40,968 bases of DNA from a bacterium (GCA_004563405.1 SFTH01000023.1:1-40968), one strand, 5' to 3'. Shown: positions 1-8,450, counted from the first letter of the stretch. The notes: a model not told the origin generated them from the letters alone. Program-made: numbers and translations.

Positions 1-112
1 GGCTGACCGCCGTATCTGCATGGGTCAAGCTCAAGTTTGCTGCGATGAATCTTAAGAAACTCGCCATCCACAAGTGGATGCACTTCCTTCTTTTCCCTTC
101 CTTCTCCTGCAT

Positions 113-144
113 GAAGCCCTATTGCCTTGCTGCAATGGGGCTTC
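113..144. terminator. Hairpin, possible bidirectional terminator
   Basis: A 13-bp stem (113-125 with 132-144, GAAGCCCTATTGC against GCAATGGGGCTTC with one G-T pair) closes a 6-base loop. On the plus strand the short run TTCTTTG follows. It lies beyond the 3' end of the minus-strand queF gene and may end that operon or a gene left of the window. Confidence 0.4.
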
Positions 145-156
145 TTTGACAGGCTG

Positions 157-194
157 AGTCTCCGCTGAAATCCTTCAGGATTTCAGCGGAGACT
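157..194. repeat. Perfect 17-bp inverted repeat hairpin
   Basis: Positions 157-173 and 178-194 are exact reverse complements around the tetraloop TTCA. No T-tract follows on either strand, so a simple intrinsic terminator is not obvious. It sits in the gene-free 365-bp stretch at the window start, next to the repeat at 195-270. Confidence 0.55.
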
Positions 195-270
195 GGAGGG
201 GGTGGCAGTGGAGGGGGAGAGACTCCCCTGTCCACCAGCTTGTCAAAATGTCTTTTTTGACAAGCTGGCG
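195..270. repeat. Intergenic repeat element, copy A
   Basis: This stretch resembles 1572-1640. Shared blocks in the same order are a TGGC-GTGG-GGGGGAG run, a CCC-GTCCACC block and a GTCAA...CTTTTTTGACA end. In copy A the last part is a perfect 14-bp stem (235-248 with 255-268). Both copies lie just past the 3' end of a minus-strand gene (queF here, serA for copy B). The rest of 1-365 shows no credible gene. Confidence 0.55.
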
Positions 271-365
271 CAGGCTGCGATTTATCGCAATCTGCGCTTC
301 GTTCTCGATGGCAGGACCGCCCTCGTCGGGCGGGGTTCAAGGGCCTTGCGGCGCGTCAGGCGGCT

Positions 366-863
366 TCAGCGGTTGTCCACCTTCTCGGGATAGAGGTCGT
401 GGTTCGCCAGGCGCTGCCAGGCGACCTCCTCCCAGCGGGTGCCGGGCCGGCCATAGTTACAGTAGGGGTCGATGGAGATGCCGCCCCGGGGCGTGAACTT
501 GCCCCAGACCTCGATGTACTTGGGGTCCATCAGGCGGATCAGATCCTTCATGATGATGTTCATGCAGTCCTCGTGGAAGTCGCCGTGGTTGCGAAAGGAG
601 TAGAGGTAGAGCTTCAGCGATTTGCTCTCCACCATGCGCGCGCCCGGCACATAGGAGATGTAGACCGTGGCGAAGTCGGGCTGGCCGGTGATGGGGCACA
701 GGCTGGTGAACTCGGGGCAGTTGAACTTGACGAAGTAGTCGTTGTCCGGGTGCTTGTTGGCGAAGGTCTCCAGCACCTCCGGCGCGTAGTCGCTCTTGTA
801 GACGGTCTTTTTATTGCCGAGCAGGGTGAGGCCCTCGCCTTCGGCGTTGGTTCTTCCGGTCAT
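366..863 (-). CDS. queF: NADPH-dependent 7-cyano-7-deazaguanine reductase QueF
   Basis: QueF reduces the nitrile of preQ0 to the aminomethyl group of preQ1 in the cytoplasm, a step of queuosine synthesis. The 165-residue protein has the length of the short, unimodular QueF type. The nucleophilic cysteine is Cys56 in the context EFTSLCPITGQPD, with the conserved Asp at 63. The family signature ESKSLKLYLYSFRNHGDFHED follows and carries the substrate Glu and the nucleotide-binding residues. The start is preceded by AGGAGG. The gene begins 12 bp after queT ends, so the two probably share the preQ1 riboswitch leader. queA, for the next step after tRNA insertion, lies at 7.0 kb; tgt is not in the window. 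Confidence 0.95.
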   Translation of the reverse strand: MTGRTNAEGEGLTLLGNKKTVYKSDYAPEVLETFANKHPDNDYFVKFNCPEFTSLCPITGQPDFATVYISYVPGARMVESKSLKLYLYSFRNHGDFHEDCMNIIMKDLIRLMDPKYIEVWGKFTPRGGISIDPYCNYGRPGTRWEEVAWQRLANHDLYPEKVDNR

Positions 864-875
864 GGGTATACCTCC

Positions 876-1364
876 TCAGTTTTCACGCAGAAAGGTGCGC
901 TTGAGCGCCTTCACCAGCAGTACGCCGGTGACGCCGGAGATGAACTGGCCCAGCAGCAGGCTCGACGCCAGCGCCCAGTAGGGAACGCCCAGCAGGCCGG
1001 ACAGATAGCTGGACACGCCCAGCGCGGGGATCAGCGTCACCGGCACGACCAGCAGCCACTCGTTCAGCTTCAGCCGCCGGATCAATGCGCAGCACAGCGC
1101 CGTGAGCACGCCCACGATGCCGCCGCCCACGATGTCCAGCACGCCCAGGCCTCCCATGAGCACGTTGGACAGCAGGTTCGAAAGTCCCAGCGGCAAAACC
1201 AGGAACGGAAACAGATATGCCAGCGCGTAGATTGCCGTTGCGATGCGCACCTGATACTGCAGGAACGCGAAGCTCTGGGTCAGATACATGACCACGATGT
1301 AGATTGCCATCATCATGCCGGAGAGGGTCAATTTCCGGGTCTTGCTCATCTTGCTCATATCCAT
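876..1364 (-). CDS. queT: QueT-family queuosine precursor transporter
   Basis: This 162-residue, very hydrophobic protein matches the QueT family (COG4708), the substrate-specificity subunit thought to import preQ1/preQ0 with a shared energy-coupling (ECF) module. After a short basic N-terminus (MDMSKMSKTRKLTLSG) about five to six membrane segments follow. The ATG at 1364 was chosen because GGAGGTGACGAAA stands just before it; the same frame runs open further upstream but would cross the riboswitch terminator. It is the first gene of queT-queF. No ECF ATPase or EcfT gene is nearby, which is normal for group II ECF systems. The riboswitch directly upstream supports preQ1 as the ligand. Confidence 0.88.
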   Translation of the reverse strand: MDMSKMSKTRKLTLSGMMMAIYIVVMYLTQSFAFLQYQVRIATAIYALAYLFPFLVLPLGLSNLLSNVLMGGLGVLDIVGGGIVGVLTALCCALIRRLKLNEWLLVVPVTLIPALGVSSYLSGLLGVPYWALASSLLLGQFISGVTGVLLVKALKRTFLREN

Positions 1365-1383
1365 TTTCGTCACCTCCAGACAC

Positions 1384-1417
1384 AAAAAAAGGGACGCACC
1401 TTCCCCAGGTACGTCCC
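1384..1417 (-). terminator. Intrinsic terminator of the preQ1 riboswitch
   Basis: On the minus strand GGGACGTACCT and AGGTGCGTCCC form an 11-bp stem (one G-T pair) around a GGGGA loop, followed by seven Ts. It lies between the aptamer and queT. The hexamer GGGACG at the aptamer's 3' tail (1453-1458) repeats the first six bases of the stem and could pair with the 3' arm instead, giving an antiterminator. Confidence 0.88.
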
Positions 1418-1455
1418 AACAAAATTCCATACAAGTCGAGAAATTCTGTTTTCGT

Positions 1456-1496
1456 CCCTAGTTTTGTTTAAAGACAGGATGGTTTCGAACTGTCTG
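1456..1496 (-). promoter_or_regulatory. preQ1-I riboswitch aptamer
   Basis: On the minus strand the P1 stem AGACAG/CTGTCT encloses a loop containing GTTCGAAACCATC, followed by the A-rich tail TTAAACAAAACTAGG. This is the compact preQ1 class I H-type pseudoknot layout: one stem, a C-rich loop segment and an A-rich tail. With the terminator at 1384-1417 it should switch queT-queF off when preQ1 is abundant. The ligand follows from the motif and the downstream genes; the off-switch direction is inferred from the terminator. Confidence 0.9.
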
Positions 1497-1510
1497 CCGA
1501 CGGCCTGAAC

Positions 1511-1539
1511 AGTATAGCACAGCCGGGGCGCTTTGTAAA
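1511..1539 (-). promoter_or_regulatory. Sigma-A promoter of queT-queF
   Basis: On the minus strand TTTACA (1534-1539) and TATACT (1511-1516) are separated by 17 bp. Transcription should start near 1504, about 8 bp before the preQ1 aptamer, as expected for a riboswitch leader. Confidence 0.8.
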
Positions 1540-1571
1540 GCAGTTTGCCACTGGACTGCGGAAAATCGCGC

Positions 1572-1640
1572 AGGGATGGCTGTGGCGGGGGAGGCGCTCT
1601 CCCGTCCACCCGCCGGTCAACGACGCCTTTTTGACAGGCA
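1572..1640. repeat. Intergenic repeat element, copy B
   Basis: This is the second copy of the element at 195-270. It has the same ordered blocks: TGGC-GTGG-GGGGGAG, then CCCGTCCACC, then GGTCAA...GCCTTTTTGACAGG. The copies are diverged, roughly 70 percent identical by eye. It lies between the serA terminator and the queT promoter. Confidence 0.55.
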
Positions 1641-1642
1641 AA

Positions 1643-1664
1643 GGCCGCCTCGCAGGAGGCGGCC
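1643..1664 (-). terminator. Terminator after serC-serA
   Basis: A 9-bp GC stem (1643-1651 with 1656-1664, GGCCGCCTC against GAGGCGGCC) with a 4-base loop. On the minus strand TTTGCC follows. It is 27 bp past the serA stop codon. Confidence 0.65.
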
Positions 1665-1690
1665 CGTTCAATACCTGTATCTGCCGTTCT

Positions 1691-2860
1691 TCAGGGCATC
1701 AGCAGACGCACGCGGTACATGGTGTCCAGGGTTCCCAGCTTCGCCACCAGGCGCTCGCTGGGGGCGTGGCCCACGTCCACCACGGTGTAGGCGTAGCCGC
1801 CCCGGGAGACGTTGATCATGTTTTCGATGTTCAGGGCCTCTTCGCTGAGCACCTTGGTGATGGAGCCGATGACGTTGGGCACGTTCTGGTGCAGCAGCGC
1901 GATGCGGGGCACGCTCAGCCGGCCCAGCTTGCAGTTGGGATAGTTCACGCTGTTGACGATGGAGCCGTATTCGATGTAATCGTGCACCTGCTGCGCCACC
2001 ATGCGCACGCAGTTGTCCTCGCTCTCGGGGGTGGAGGCACCCAGATGGGGCGTGAGCAGCACGTTCTTTGCGCCGATGAGCGCCTTGCAGGGGAAGTCCG
2101 TGACGTAGACGCGCAGCGCGTTCGCCTCCAGCGCGGCCTTCACCGCGTCGATGTTCACCAGGCCGTCCCGGGCAAAGTTCAGCAGCGCGGCTTCCGGCTT
2201 CATCTTAGCGATGGCGGCGGCGTTGATCAGATCCCGGGTGGAATCCATCAGCGGAACGTGCACGGTCACATAGTCGGATTTTTCCAGAACCTCGTCCAGG
2301 GTGGTGCTGTGCTGCACGGCCCGGGAGAGCTTCCAAGCGTGCTCGATGGAGATGAAGGGATCGTAGCCCAGCACGTCCATGCCCAGCGCGACGCCGGTGT
2401 TGGCCACCTGCACGCCGATGGCGCCCAGGCCGATCACGCCCAGGGTCTTGCCCGCGAGTTCCGGGCCGGCAAACTGCTTTTTGCCCGCCTCCACCTGCTT
2501 TTCGATGGTGGTCTCGCCCTCGGTCAGTCCACGGCACCATTCGATGCCCTCCGCGATCCTGCGCGAGGCCAGCAGCAGGCCCGCCAGAACCAGTTCCTTG
2601 ACGGCGTTGGCGTTCGCGCCGGGGGAGTTGAAGGCCACCACGCCCGCCTGCGCCAGCGCGTCCAGGGGAAGGTTGTTCACGCCCGCGCCCGCCCGGGCCA
2701 CGCAGAGCAGGTTTTCCTCCACGGGATAGCTGTGCATGTCGGCGCTGCGCACCAGTATCGCGTCCGGATGCTCGGCCTCCGGGCTCACGCTGTAATTGTC
2801 CGCCTTCAGAATGTCCTGATAGACGGGGGAGATGGAATTCATGGTCTTGATTGTGTACAT
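1691..2860 (-). CDS. serA: D-3-phosphoglycerate dehydrogenase SerA
   Basis: SerA oxidises 3-phosphoglycerate to 3-phosphohydroxypyruvate with NAD+, the first step of serine synthesis. The 389-residue protein is the short bacterial form. The substrate-binding part carries RAGAGVNNLPLDAL; the Rossmann domain has GVIGLGAIG near residue 140; the D-2-hydroxyacid dehydrogenase Arg (NFARDGLV) and His (LTPHLGAS) motifs follow. A C-terminal ACT domain (about 320-389, starting VPRIALLHQNVPNVIG) suggests serine feedback control. Its ATG follows the serC stop codon with no gap, so the genes are translationally coupled, and GGAG lies within the end of serC. No phosphoserine phosphatase (serB) gene is adjacent. 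Confidence 0.95.
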   Translation of the reverse strand: MYTIKTMNSISPVYQDILKADNYSVSPEAEHPDAILVRSADMHSYPVEENLLCVARAGAGVNNLPLDALAQAGVVAFNSPGANANAVKELVLAGLLLASRRIAEGIEWCRGLTEGETTIEKQVEAGKKQFAGPELAGKTLGVIGLGAIGVQVANTGVALGMDVLGYDPFISIEHAWKLSRAVQHSTTLDEVLEKSDYVTVHVPLMDSTRDLINAAAIAKMKPEAALLNFARDGLVNIDAVKAALEANALRVYVTDFPCKALIGAKNVLLTPHLGASTPESEDNCVRMVAQQVHDYIEYGSIVNSVNYPNCKLGRLSVPRIALLHQNVPNVIGSITKVLSEEALNIENMINVSRGGYAYTVVDVGHAPSERLVAKLGTLDTMYRVRLLMP

Positions 2861-3943
2861 TTATCTGTGCTCCATTTCAAAGTCTTTCATGAAGTCCGCT
2901 AGCGCGCGCACGCCCTCCAGGGGCATGGCGTTGTAGATGCTGGCGCGGATGCCGCCCACCAACCGGTGACCCTTCAGGTTCACCAGCCCCCGTGCGGCGG
3001 CTTCCTTGACGAACAGCGCGTCGGTGTCCTTGTCCGGCGTGGTGAAGGTCACGTTCATGCGGCTGCGGGACGCGGCCTCCGCGGCGGGGCGGTAGAAGGC
3101 GCTCTCGTCCAGCAGATCGTAGAGCAGCTTCGATTTCTCGATGTTGACCTTCTCAATGGCCGCCACGCCGCCCTGCTCCTTCAGCCACTTCAGGCACAGG
3201 CCGCACATGTAGATGGCGTAAGTGGGCGGCGTGTTGAGCATGGAGCCCTTTTCGGCCATGATCGTCCAGTTCATGATCTGAGGGCAGCTCTTCCGGGCGC
3301 GGCCCAGCAGATCCCGGCGCACGATGACCAGCGTCACGCCCGCGGGGCCGATGTTCTTCTGCGCGCCCGCGTAGACCGCGCCGAAGCGGCGCAGGTCGTA
3401 GACCTCGGAGAGAATGTTGGAGGACATGTCCGCGACCAGCGGCACATCTCCCGTCTCCGGCAGGCGCGCATAGCGGGTGCCGAAGATGGTGTTGTTGGTG
3501 GTGATGTAGACGTACTTCGCGTTGGGGTCGAAGTCCGCCTGTGTCCAGTCGGGGATGCGGCGGTAGTTCTCCTCCCGGGAGGAGGCCACGCAGCGCACGC
3601 CACCGTACTTCTGCGCCTCGTTCATCGCGATGTGGGCGAAGTTGCCGCTGTCGATGTAGTCCGCGCTGTCGCCCTCGCCCATCAGGTTCATGGGGATGGC
3701 CGCAAACTGGCCCGTGGCGCCACCCTGCAGAAGCAGCACCTCGTAATCCTCCGGAACGTTCATCAGCTCCCGCACGAGGGCGACCGTCCCGTCGAAGATG
3801 TCCTGATATGCCTTGGAGCGGTGGCTCATCTCCATCACGGACATGCCGCTCTCACCATAGCACAGCATCTCCCGCGCCGCGGTCTCCAGCGCCTCCGCAG
3901 GCATCGCAGAGGGCCCGGCCGCAAAATTGAACACCCGATCCAT
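2861..3943 (-). CDS. serC: Phosphoserine aminotransferase SerC
   Basis: SerC transfers an amino group from glutamate to 3-phosphohydroxypyruvate, giving phosphoserine; the same enzyme type can serve pyridoxal phosphate synthesis. The protein is about 360 residues, the family's usual length. It opens with the signature FNFAAGPSAMP and carries the PLP lysine in YAGAQKNIGPAG. The start at 3943 (MDRVFNF) was chosen because AAGGGA lies about 9 bp upstream; two earlier in-frame ATGs at 3952 and 3949 sit almost on that site. It is the first gene of serC-serA. I saw no convincing promoter in the short gap to murJ. Confidence 0.95.
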   Translation of the reverse strand: MDRVFNFAAGPSAMPAEALETAAREMLCYGESGMSVMEMSHRSKAYQDIFDGTVALVRELMNVPEDYEVLLLQGGATGQFAAIPMNLMGEGDSADYIDSGNFAHIAMNEAQKYGGVRCVASSREENYRRIPDWTQADFDPNAKYVYITTNNTIFGTRYARLPETGDVPLVADMSSNILSEVYDLRRFGAVYAGAQKNIGPAGVTLVIVRRDLLGRARKSCPQIMNWTIMAEKGSMLNTPPTYAIYMCGLCLKWLKEQGGVAAIEKVNIEKSKLLYDLLDESAFYRPAAEAASRSRMNVTFTTPDKDTDALFVKEAAARGLVNLKGHRLVGGIRASIYNAMPLEGVRALADFMKDFEMEHR

Positions 3944-4084
3944 AGACATCATCCCTTCATATTCGGTATTTCCTCTATTTTAGTGGATTTTTGGGTGCGA
4001 CTCCACCACGCTCTGTTAATTTTTGTTTCGAAATTCTGAGCGCCCTCTTTTCACATGTCCGGGATGGCGTTTTTCATCAAATTG

Positions 4085-4093
4085 TGCTATACT
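4085..4093 (+). promoter_or_regulatory. Extended -10 promoter of murJ
   Basis: TGCTATACT is a good extended -10 element. The -35 position (around 4065-4070, TGGCGT) is weak. The predicted start near 4100 lies before the TTG start at 4126 and would exclude most of the leader of the ATG at 4105. Confidence 0.55.
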
Positions 4094-4125
4094 GATTTCC
4101 ATGAATGATTTCGGAGGTTTGTGTC

Positions 4126-5667
4126 TTGGCACGCAAGGATAAGCTCATCAAGACCACCGCGCTGGTCACGGCGGTCATCATACTCAGCAAGGTCTTTGGC
4201 CTGGCGCGGGACGTGATCACCGCCGGCTACTTCGGCACGGGCGTGGAAAACGACGCCTACGCCTCGGCCTACACGCTGTTTTACTTTCCGGTGCTGCTGT
4301 TCAACTCCTGCATCACGGCCACCATCGTGCCGCTGTTTGTGGAGGAGCGGGAGAAGTTCAGCCTGGCCCATTCCAACCGCTTCGCCAGCAACGCGCTGAA
4401 CCTGTTCGCGGTGGCGGCGCTGCTGATCGCGGCGCTGATGTACGCCTTCTGCGACCCCATCGTGCGGCTGATCTTCCGCTTCGACGCGGAGGGCATCGCG
4501 CTGACGGTGAAACTCACCCGCATCATGCTGCTAGGCCTGGTGTTCAACGTCAGTTCCATCGTGCTCGCCAGCCTTCTCAACGCCATGGAGCGCTTCATGG
4601 CGGCGCAGCTCACGGGCTTCCCGCTGAGCGTGGCGGTTATTCTGTCGGTGGTGCTCTTTGCGCCAAGCATGGGCATCGAGGCCGTGGCCTGGGGCGTGTT
4701 CATCGCCAGCGTACTGCAGGTGCTGGTGCTCATTCCCGCGCTGATGGGCTGGTTCCACTACACGCCGATCATCGACCTTCGGGACGAGCGCTTCCACCGC
4801 CTGCTGAAGCTGGCGGGTCCGGCGGTGCTCTCCATGGGCATCAGCGAGATCAATCACCTGGTGGACCGCAGCCTGGCCTCGGGCCTTCCGGTGGGCTCCA
4901 TCTCCGCCATGAACTACGCCTACAAGCTCATTACTTTCCTGCTGGGCGTGCTGATGGTGCCGCTGACCACCATCATGTTCTCCCGCATGAGCCGCATGGC
5001 CGCCGACGATGACCGCTACGGCGTGCTGGATTCCCTGCGCCACAGCATCCGCCTGATTTCGCTGGTGGCGATGCCCATCATCGCCGTGGCCATGGTCATG
5101 GCCAACGACGTGGTGCAGATGATTTACATGCGCGGCAATTTCACCCGGGAGAGCGTGTATCTGACCGGCGGCGTGCTGCTGTTCTATCTGATCGGCGTGC
5201 CGGCTTTCGGCTTCAGGGACTTCATGAACCGCACCTTCCACGCCATTCAGGATACCCGCACGCCCTTCAAGGTCGCGTGCCTGGTGGTGGCGCTGAACAT
5301 TGTGCTGAACGTGATTCTTCGGCGCGTCATGGGCGCGCGGGGCCTGGCGCTGGCCACGTCGGTGGCGAGCTACATCGGTCTGCTGGTGATGTTCTTCCTG
5401 TTGCGCAAGCGGCTGGGCCGCCTGGGCTTCAGGCGCATCGCACCGGAGATGATCAAGATCGTCGCAGCGGCCCTGGGCTGCGCGGCCGTATGCTTCCTGC
5501 TGCGGAGCGTGCTCCCCGCGGCGGAGAGCACGCTGGGCGCGTTCGGGCGGTTGGCCGCGGGCACGGCTGCGGGCCTGGTCGTGTATCTCGCGCTCTGCCT
5601 CGCGCTGCGCGTGGATACTCTGAAGGAACTGCTGGGCGGCGTTCTCGGTCGCCTGCGCAGAGGATGA
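4126..5667 (+). CDS. murJ: Lipid II flippase MurJ
   Basis: MurJ moves the peptidoglycan precursor lipid II across the cytoplasmic membrane. The 513-residue protein has the MurJ/MviN layout of about 14 membrane helices. The N-terminal signature is LSKVFGLARDVITAGYFGTG, with the conserved Arg of the first helix, and the family motif TRTPFKVACLVVALN lies near residue 380. I chose the TTG start at 4126 because GGAGG stands 8 bp before it, whereas the in-frame ATG at 4105 has no ribosome binding site and lies almost on the predicted transcription start. It probably forms an operon with ruvB, which starts 12 bp after its stop. Confidence 0.93.
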   Translation: MARKDKLIKTTALVTAVIILSKVFGLARDVITAGYFGTGVENDAYASAYTLFYFPVLLFNSCITATIVPLFVEEREKFSLAHSNRFASNALNLFAVAALLIAALMYAFCDPIVRLIFRFDAEGIALTVKLTRIMLLGLVFNVSSIVLASLLNAMERFMAAQLTGFPLSVAVILSVVLFAPSMGIEAVAWGVFIASVLQVLVLIPALMGWFHYTPIIDLRDERFHRLLKLAGPAVLSMGISEINHLVDRSLASGLPVGSISAMNYAYKLITFLLGVLMVPLTTIMFSRMSRMAADDDRYGVLDSLRHSIRLISLVAMPIIAVAMVMANDVVQMIYMRGNFTRESVYLTGGVLLFYLIGVPAFGFRDFMNRTFHAIQDTRTPFKVACLVVALNIVLNVILRRVMGARGLALATSVASYIGLLVMFFLLRKRLGRLGFRRIAPEMIKIVAAALGCAAVCFLLRSVLPAAESTLGAFGRLAAGTAAGLVVYLALCLALRVDTLKELLGGVLGRLRRG

Positions 5668-5679
5668 GGAGGGAGAGAG

Positions 5680-6717
5680 ATGCAGGACGAGGATAGACTC
5701 ATCACCACCGGCTTCCGGGAGGAGGACGGGGACAGCGAACAGTCCCTTCGCCCCCACAGCCTCGGGGAATACATCGGTCAGGAGAAGCTGAAGAAGAGCC
5801 TGAACGTCTACATGCAGGCCGCCATCGCCCGCCACGAGCCGCTGGACCACATGCTGCTCTACGGCCCGCCCGGCCTGGGCAAGACCACCCTCGCGGGCAT
5901 CGTCGCGGCGGAGATGGGCCACAACATCCGCGTCACCAGCGGCCCTGCCATCGAGCGCGCGGGCGATCTGGCCTCGATTCTCACGAACCTGAACGCCGGA
6001 GACGTGCTCTTCATCGACGAGATTCACCGCCTCAGCCATTCCGTGGAGGAGGTGCTCTACCCCGCCATGGAGGACTACGCCCTGGACATCATCATCGGCA
6101 AGGGGCCTTCCGCCCGTTCCATCCGCCTGGATCTGCCCAAATTCACGCTCATCGGTGCGACCACCCGGGCGGGCATGCTGTCCTCGCCGCTGCGCGACCG
6201 CTTCGGTATCTCCTTCCGTTTGGAGATGTACACCCCGGAGCAGCTTGCGGTCATCGTGGAGCGCTCCGCAAAGATCCTCAAGGTGGAGTGCGATCGCGAC
6301 GGCGCGCTGGAAATCGCCAGCCGCAGCCGCGGCACGCCCCGAATCGCCAACCGGCTCATCCGCCGCGTGCGCGACTTCGCCGAAGTGCGTGGCGACGGCA
6401 GGATCACCGTGGACAACGCCCGGGAGGCGCTGGACATCCTGGAGATTGACGAGCTGGGACTGGATCACACTGACCGCACCATGCTCACCTCCATGATCGA
6501 GCGCTTCGGCGGCGGGCCCGTGGGCCTGGATACCCTCGCGGCCACCACTGGCGAGGACGCGGCGACCATCGAGGACGTGTACGAGCCCTACCTGCTTCAG
6601 CTGGGCTTCATCATGCGTACCCCCCGCGGCCGCATCTGCACCCAGGCCGCCTACGACCACATGAACCTGCCCATGCCCAGGCCCGCGGACAACCGCCAGC
6701 TTCGCATGGACGTGTGA
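5680..6717 (+). CDS. ruvB: Holliday junction branch migration helicase RuvB
   Basis: RuvB is the hexameric AAA+ motor that drives branch migration of Holliday junctions with RuvA. The 345-residue length is typical. The N-terminal linker carries RPHSLGEYIGQEKLKK; Walker A is GPPGLGKTTLA (near residue 65), Walker B is LFIDEIHRLS, sensor 1 is IGATTRAGML, and the C-terminal winged helix contains GGPVGLDTLAATTGED. GGAGGGAGAG precedes the ATG. It follows murJ closely. In many Firmicutes the order is ruvA-ruvB-queA; here ruvA is absent and a 287-bp hairpin element separates ruvB from queA. Confidence 0.97.
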   Translation: MQDEDRLITTGFREEDGDSEQSLRPHSLGEYIGQEKLKKSLNVYMQAAIARHEPLDHMLLYGPPGLGKTTLAGIVAAEMGHNIRVTSGPAIERAGDLASILTNLNAGDVLFIDEIHRLSHSVEEVLYPAMEDYALDIIIGKGPSARSIRLDLPKFTLIGATTRAGMLSSPLRDRFGISFRLEMYTPEQLAVIVERSAKILKVECDRDGALEIASRSRGTPRIANRLIRRVRDFAEVRGDGRITVDNAREALDILEIDELGLDHTDRTMLTSMIERFGGGPVGLDTLAATTGEDAATIEDVYEPYLLQLGFIMRTPRGRICTQAAYDHMNLPMPRPADNRQLRMDV

Positions 6718-7004
6718 CTTAGGGGCGCTGCCCCTAAGGACCCCGCTCAAGGCTCTGCCTTGAGAATCCGCCAAAGGGAATGATTCCCTTTGGAAACCCC
6801 ATATAGGCGCGCAATGCGCGCCCGAATAGGGAAAGGGGATACAAGGGGCTGAGCGGACTTCCACCTGTCTGCTCTGTTTCCGCGCGATGATCAACCGTGC
6901 GTAAATCAATCGAGAAAATTCCTGCGGCGCATTGCGTCGCATGCTGAGGGGTCCAGGGGAAATCATTTCCCCTGGTGGGGTTCTTAGGGGCAGCGCCCCC
7001 TAAG
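6718..7004. repeat. 287-bp intergenic element with inverted hairpin ends
   Basis: The gap between ruvB and queA starts and ends with related hairpin modules in opposite orientation. Left end: hairpins 6718-6726/6730-6738 (CTTAGGGGC), 6746-6753/6757-6764 (CTCAAGGC) and 6771-6780/6784-6793 (CCAAAGGGAA), each followed by ACCCC-like spacers. Right end, reversed: 6953-6962/6966-6975 (CCAGGGGAAA) and 6983-6991/6995-7004 (CTTAGGGGC). The interior holds no credible gene. A related single hairpin occurs at 29814-29830. This looks like a non-autonomous, MITE-like or REP-like element; no target duplication was recognised. Confidence 0.6.
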
Positions 7005-7038
7005 CGTAGCCCCGAATGAAACGAAGCGGGTGAACTGT

Positions 7039-8058
<1,020 letters not shown>

Positions 8059-8079
8059 CTTCCCGGCGATAAATGCAGG

Positions 8080-8112
8080 CACCTCCGCATAAGCTGTTGC
8101 GGAGGTGTTTTT
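8080..8112 (+). terminator. Terminator hairpin overlapping the bofA-like ribosome binding site
   Basis: CACCTCCGCA (8080-8089) pairs with TGCGGAGGTG (8098-8107), followed by TTTTTG. It lies about 20 bp after the queA stop codon and fits an intrinsic terminator. The 3' arm contains GGAGGTG, the ribosome binding site of the ATG at 8115, so the same hairpin would hide it. Confidence 0.75.
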
Positions 8113-8114
8113 GC

Positions 8115-8381
8115 ATGCGCATTCCCTGGGAACTGATTGCGTCCTTCGCGGTGGGGCTTGCGCTCATCTGCCTGACGGGGTATCTGTTGCTGGTGCCGAT
8201 GAAGTTTCTCTGGCGGCTGCTCGCCGGGGGCGTTCTGGGCGCGCTGGCGCTGATGCTGGTCAATCTCGTGGGCGCACTGTTCGGCTTCTCGGTGAACGTC
8301 AATCCCTTCACGGCCATGGCCGTGGGCTTTCTGGGCCTGCCGGGCGCGATTCTGGTGGTGCTCCTTCAGCTGCTGCTCTGA
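8115..8381 (+). CDS. BofA-like pro-sigma-K processing inhibitor family protein
   Basis: The 88-residue protein has an N-terminal helix (about 4-28), a second hydrophobic span (about 33-58) and a C-terminus rich in small residues with NPFTAMAVGFLGLPGAILVVLLQLLL-type composition. The motif VNPFTA..VGFLGLPG is typical of the BofA family, which in Bacillus subtilis holds SpoIVFB inactive in the forespore membrane during sporulation. The start at 8115 follows GGAGGTG. That site is inside the hairpin that ends queA, so translation may depend on where transcription begins. The role here is inferred from the family only. Its presence suggests a spore-forming lineage. Confidence 0.75.
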   Translation: MRIPWELIASFAVGLALICLTGYLLLVPMKFLWRLLAGGVLGALALMLVNLVGALFGFSVNVNPFTAMAVGFLGLPGAILVVLLQLLL

Positions 8382-8386
8382 TTCCC

Positions 8387-8415
8387 TTGCAATTTGCGGA
8401 AAAAGCGTGTAAAAT
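8387..8415 (+). promoter_or_regulatory. Sigma-A promoter of the psicose epimerase gene
   Basis: TTGCAA (8387-8392) and TAAAAT (8410-8415) are spaced by 17 bp. The start would be near 8422, about 29 bp before the ATG at 8451. No operator-like palindrome was seen. Confidence 0.75.
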
Positions 8416-8450
8416 ACAGCCATGGACGCAAGCGCAGGGGAGGAAAAGCG

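Noticed and set aside
1456..1496. preQ1-II or preQ1-III riboswitch
   Set aside because: The single short stem with an A-rich tail ending ACTAGG fits class I; classes II and III need larger structures.
4531..6966. 811-codon minus-strand open frame opposite murJ and ruvB
   Set aside because: It is rich in His, Gln, Ala and Arg, lacks any domain and lies opposite two clear genes; it is a GC-rich shadow.
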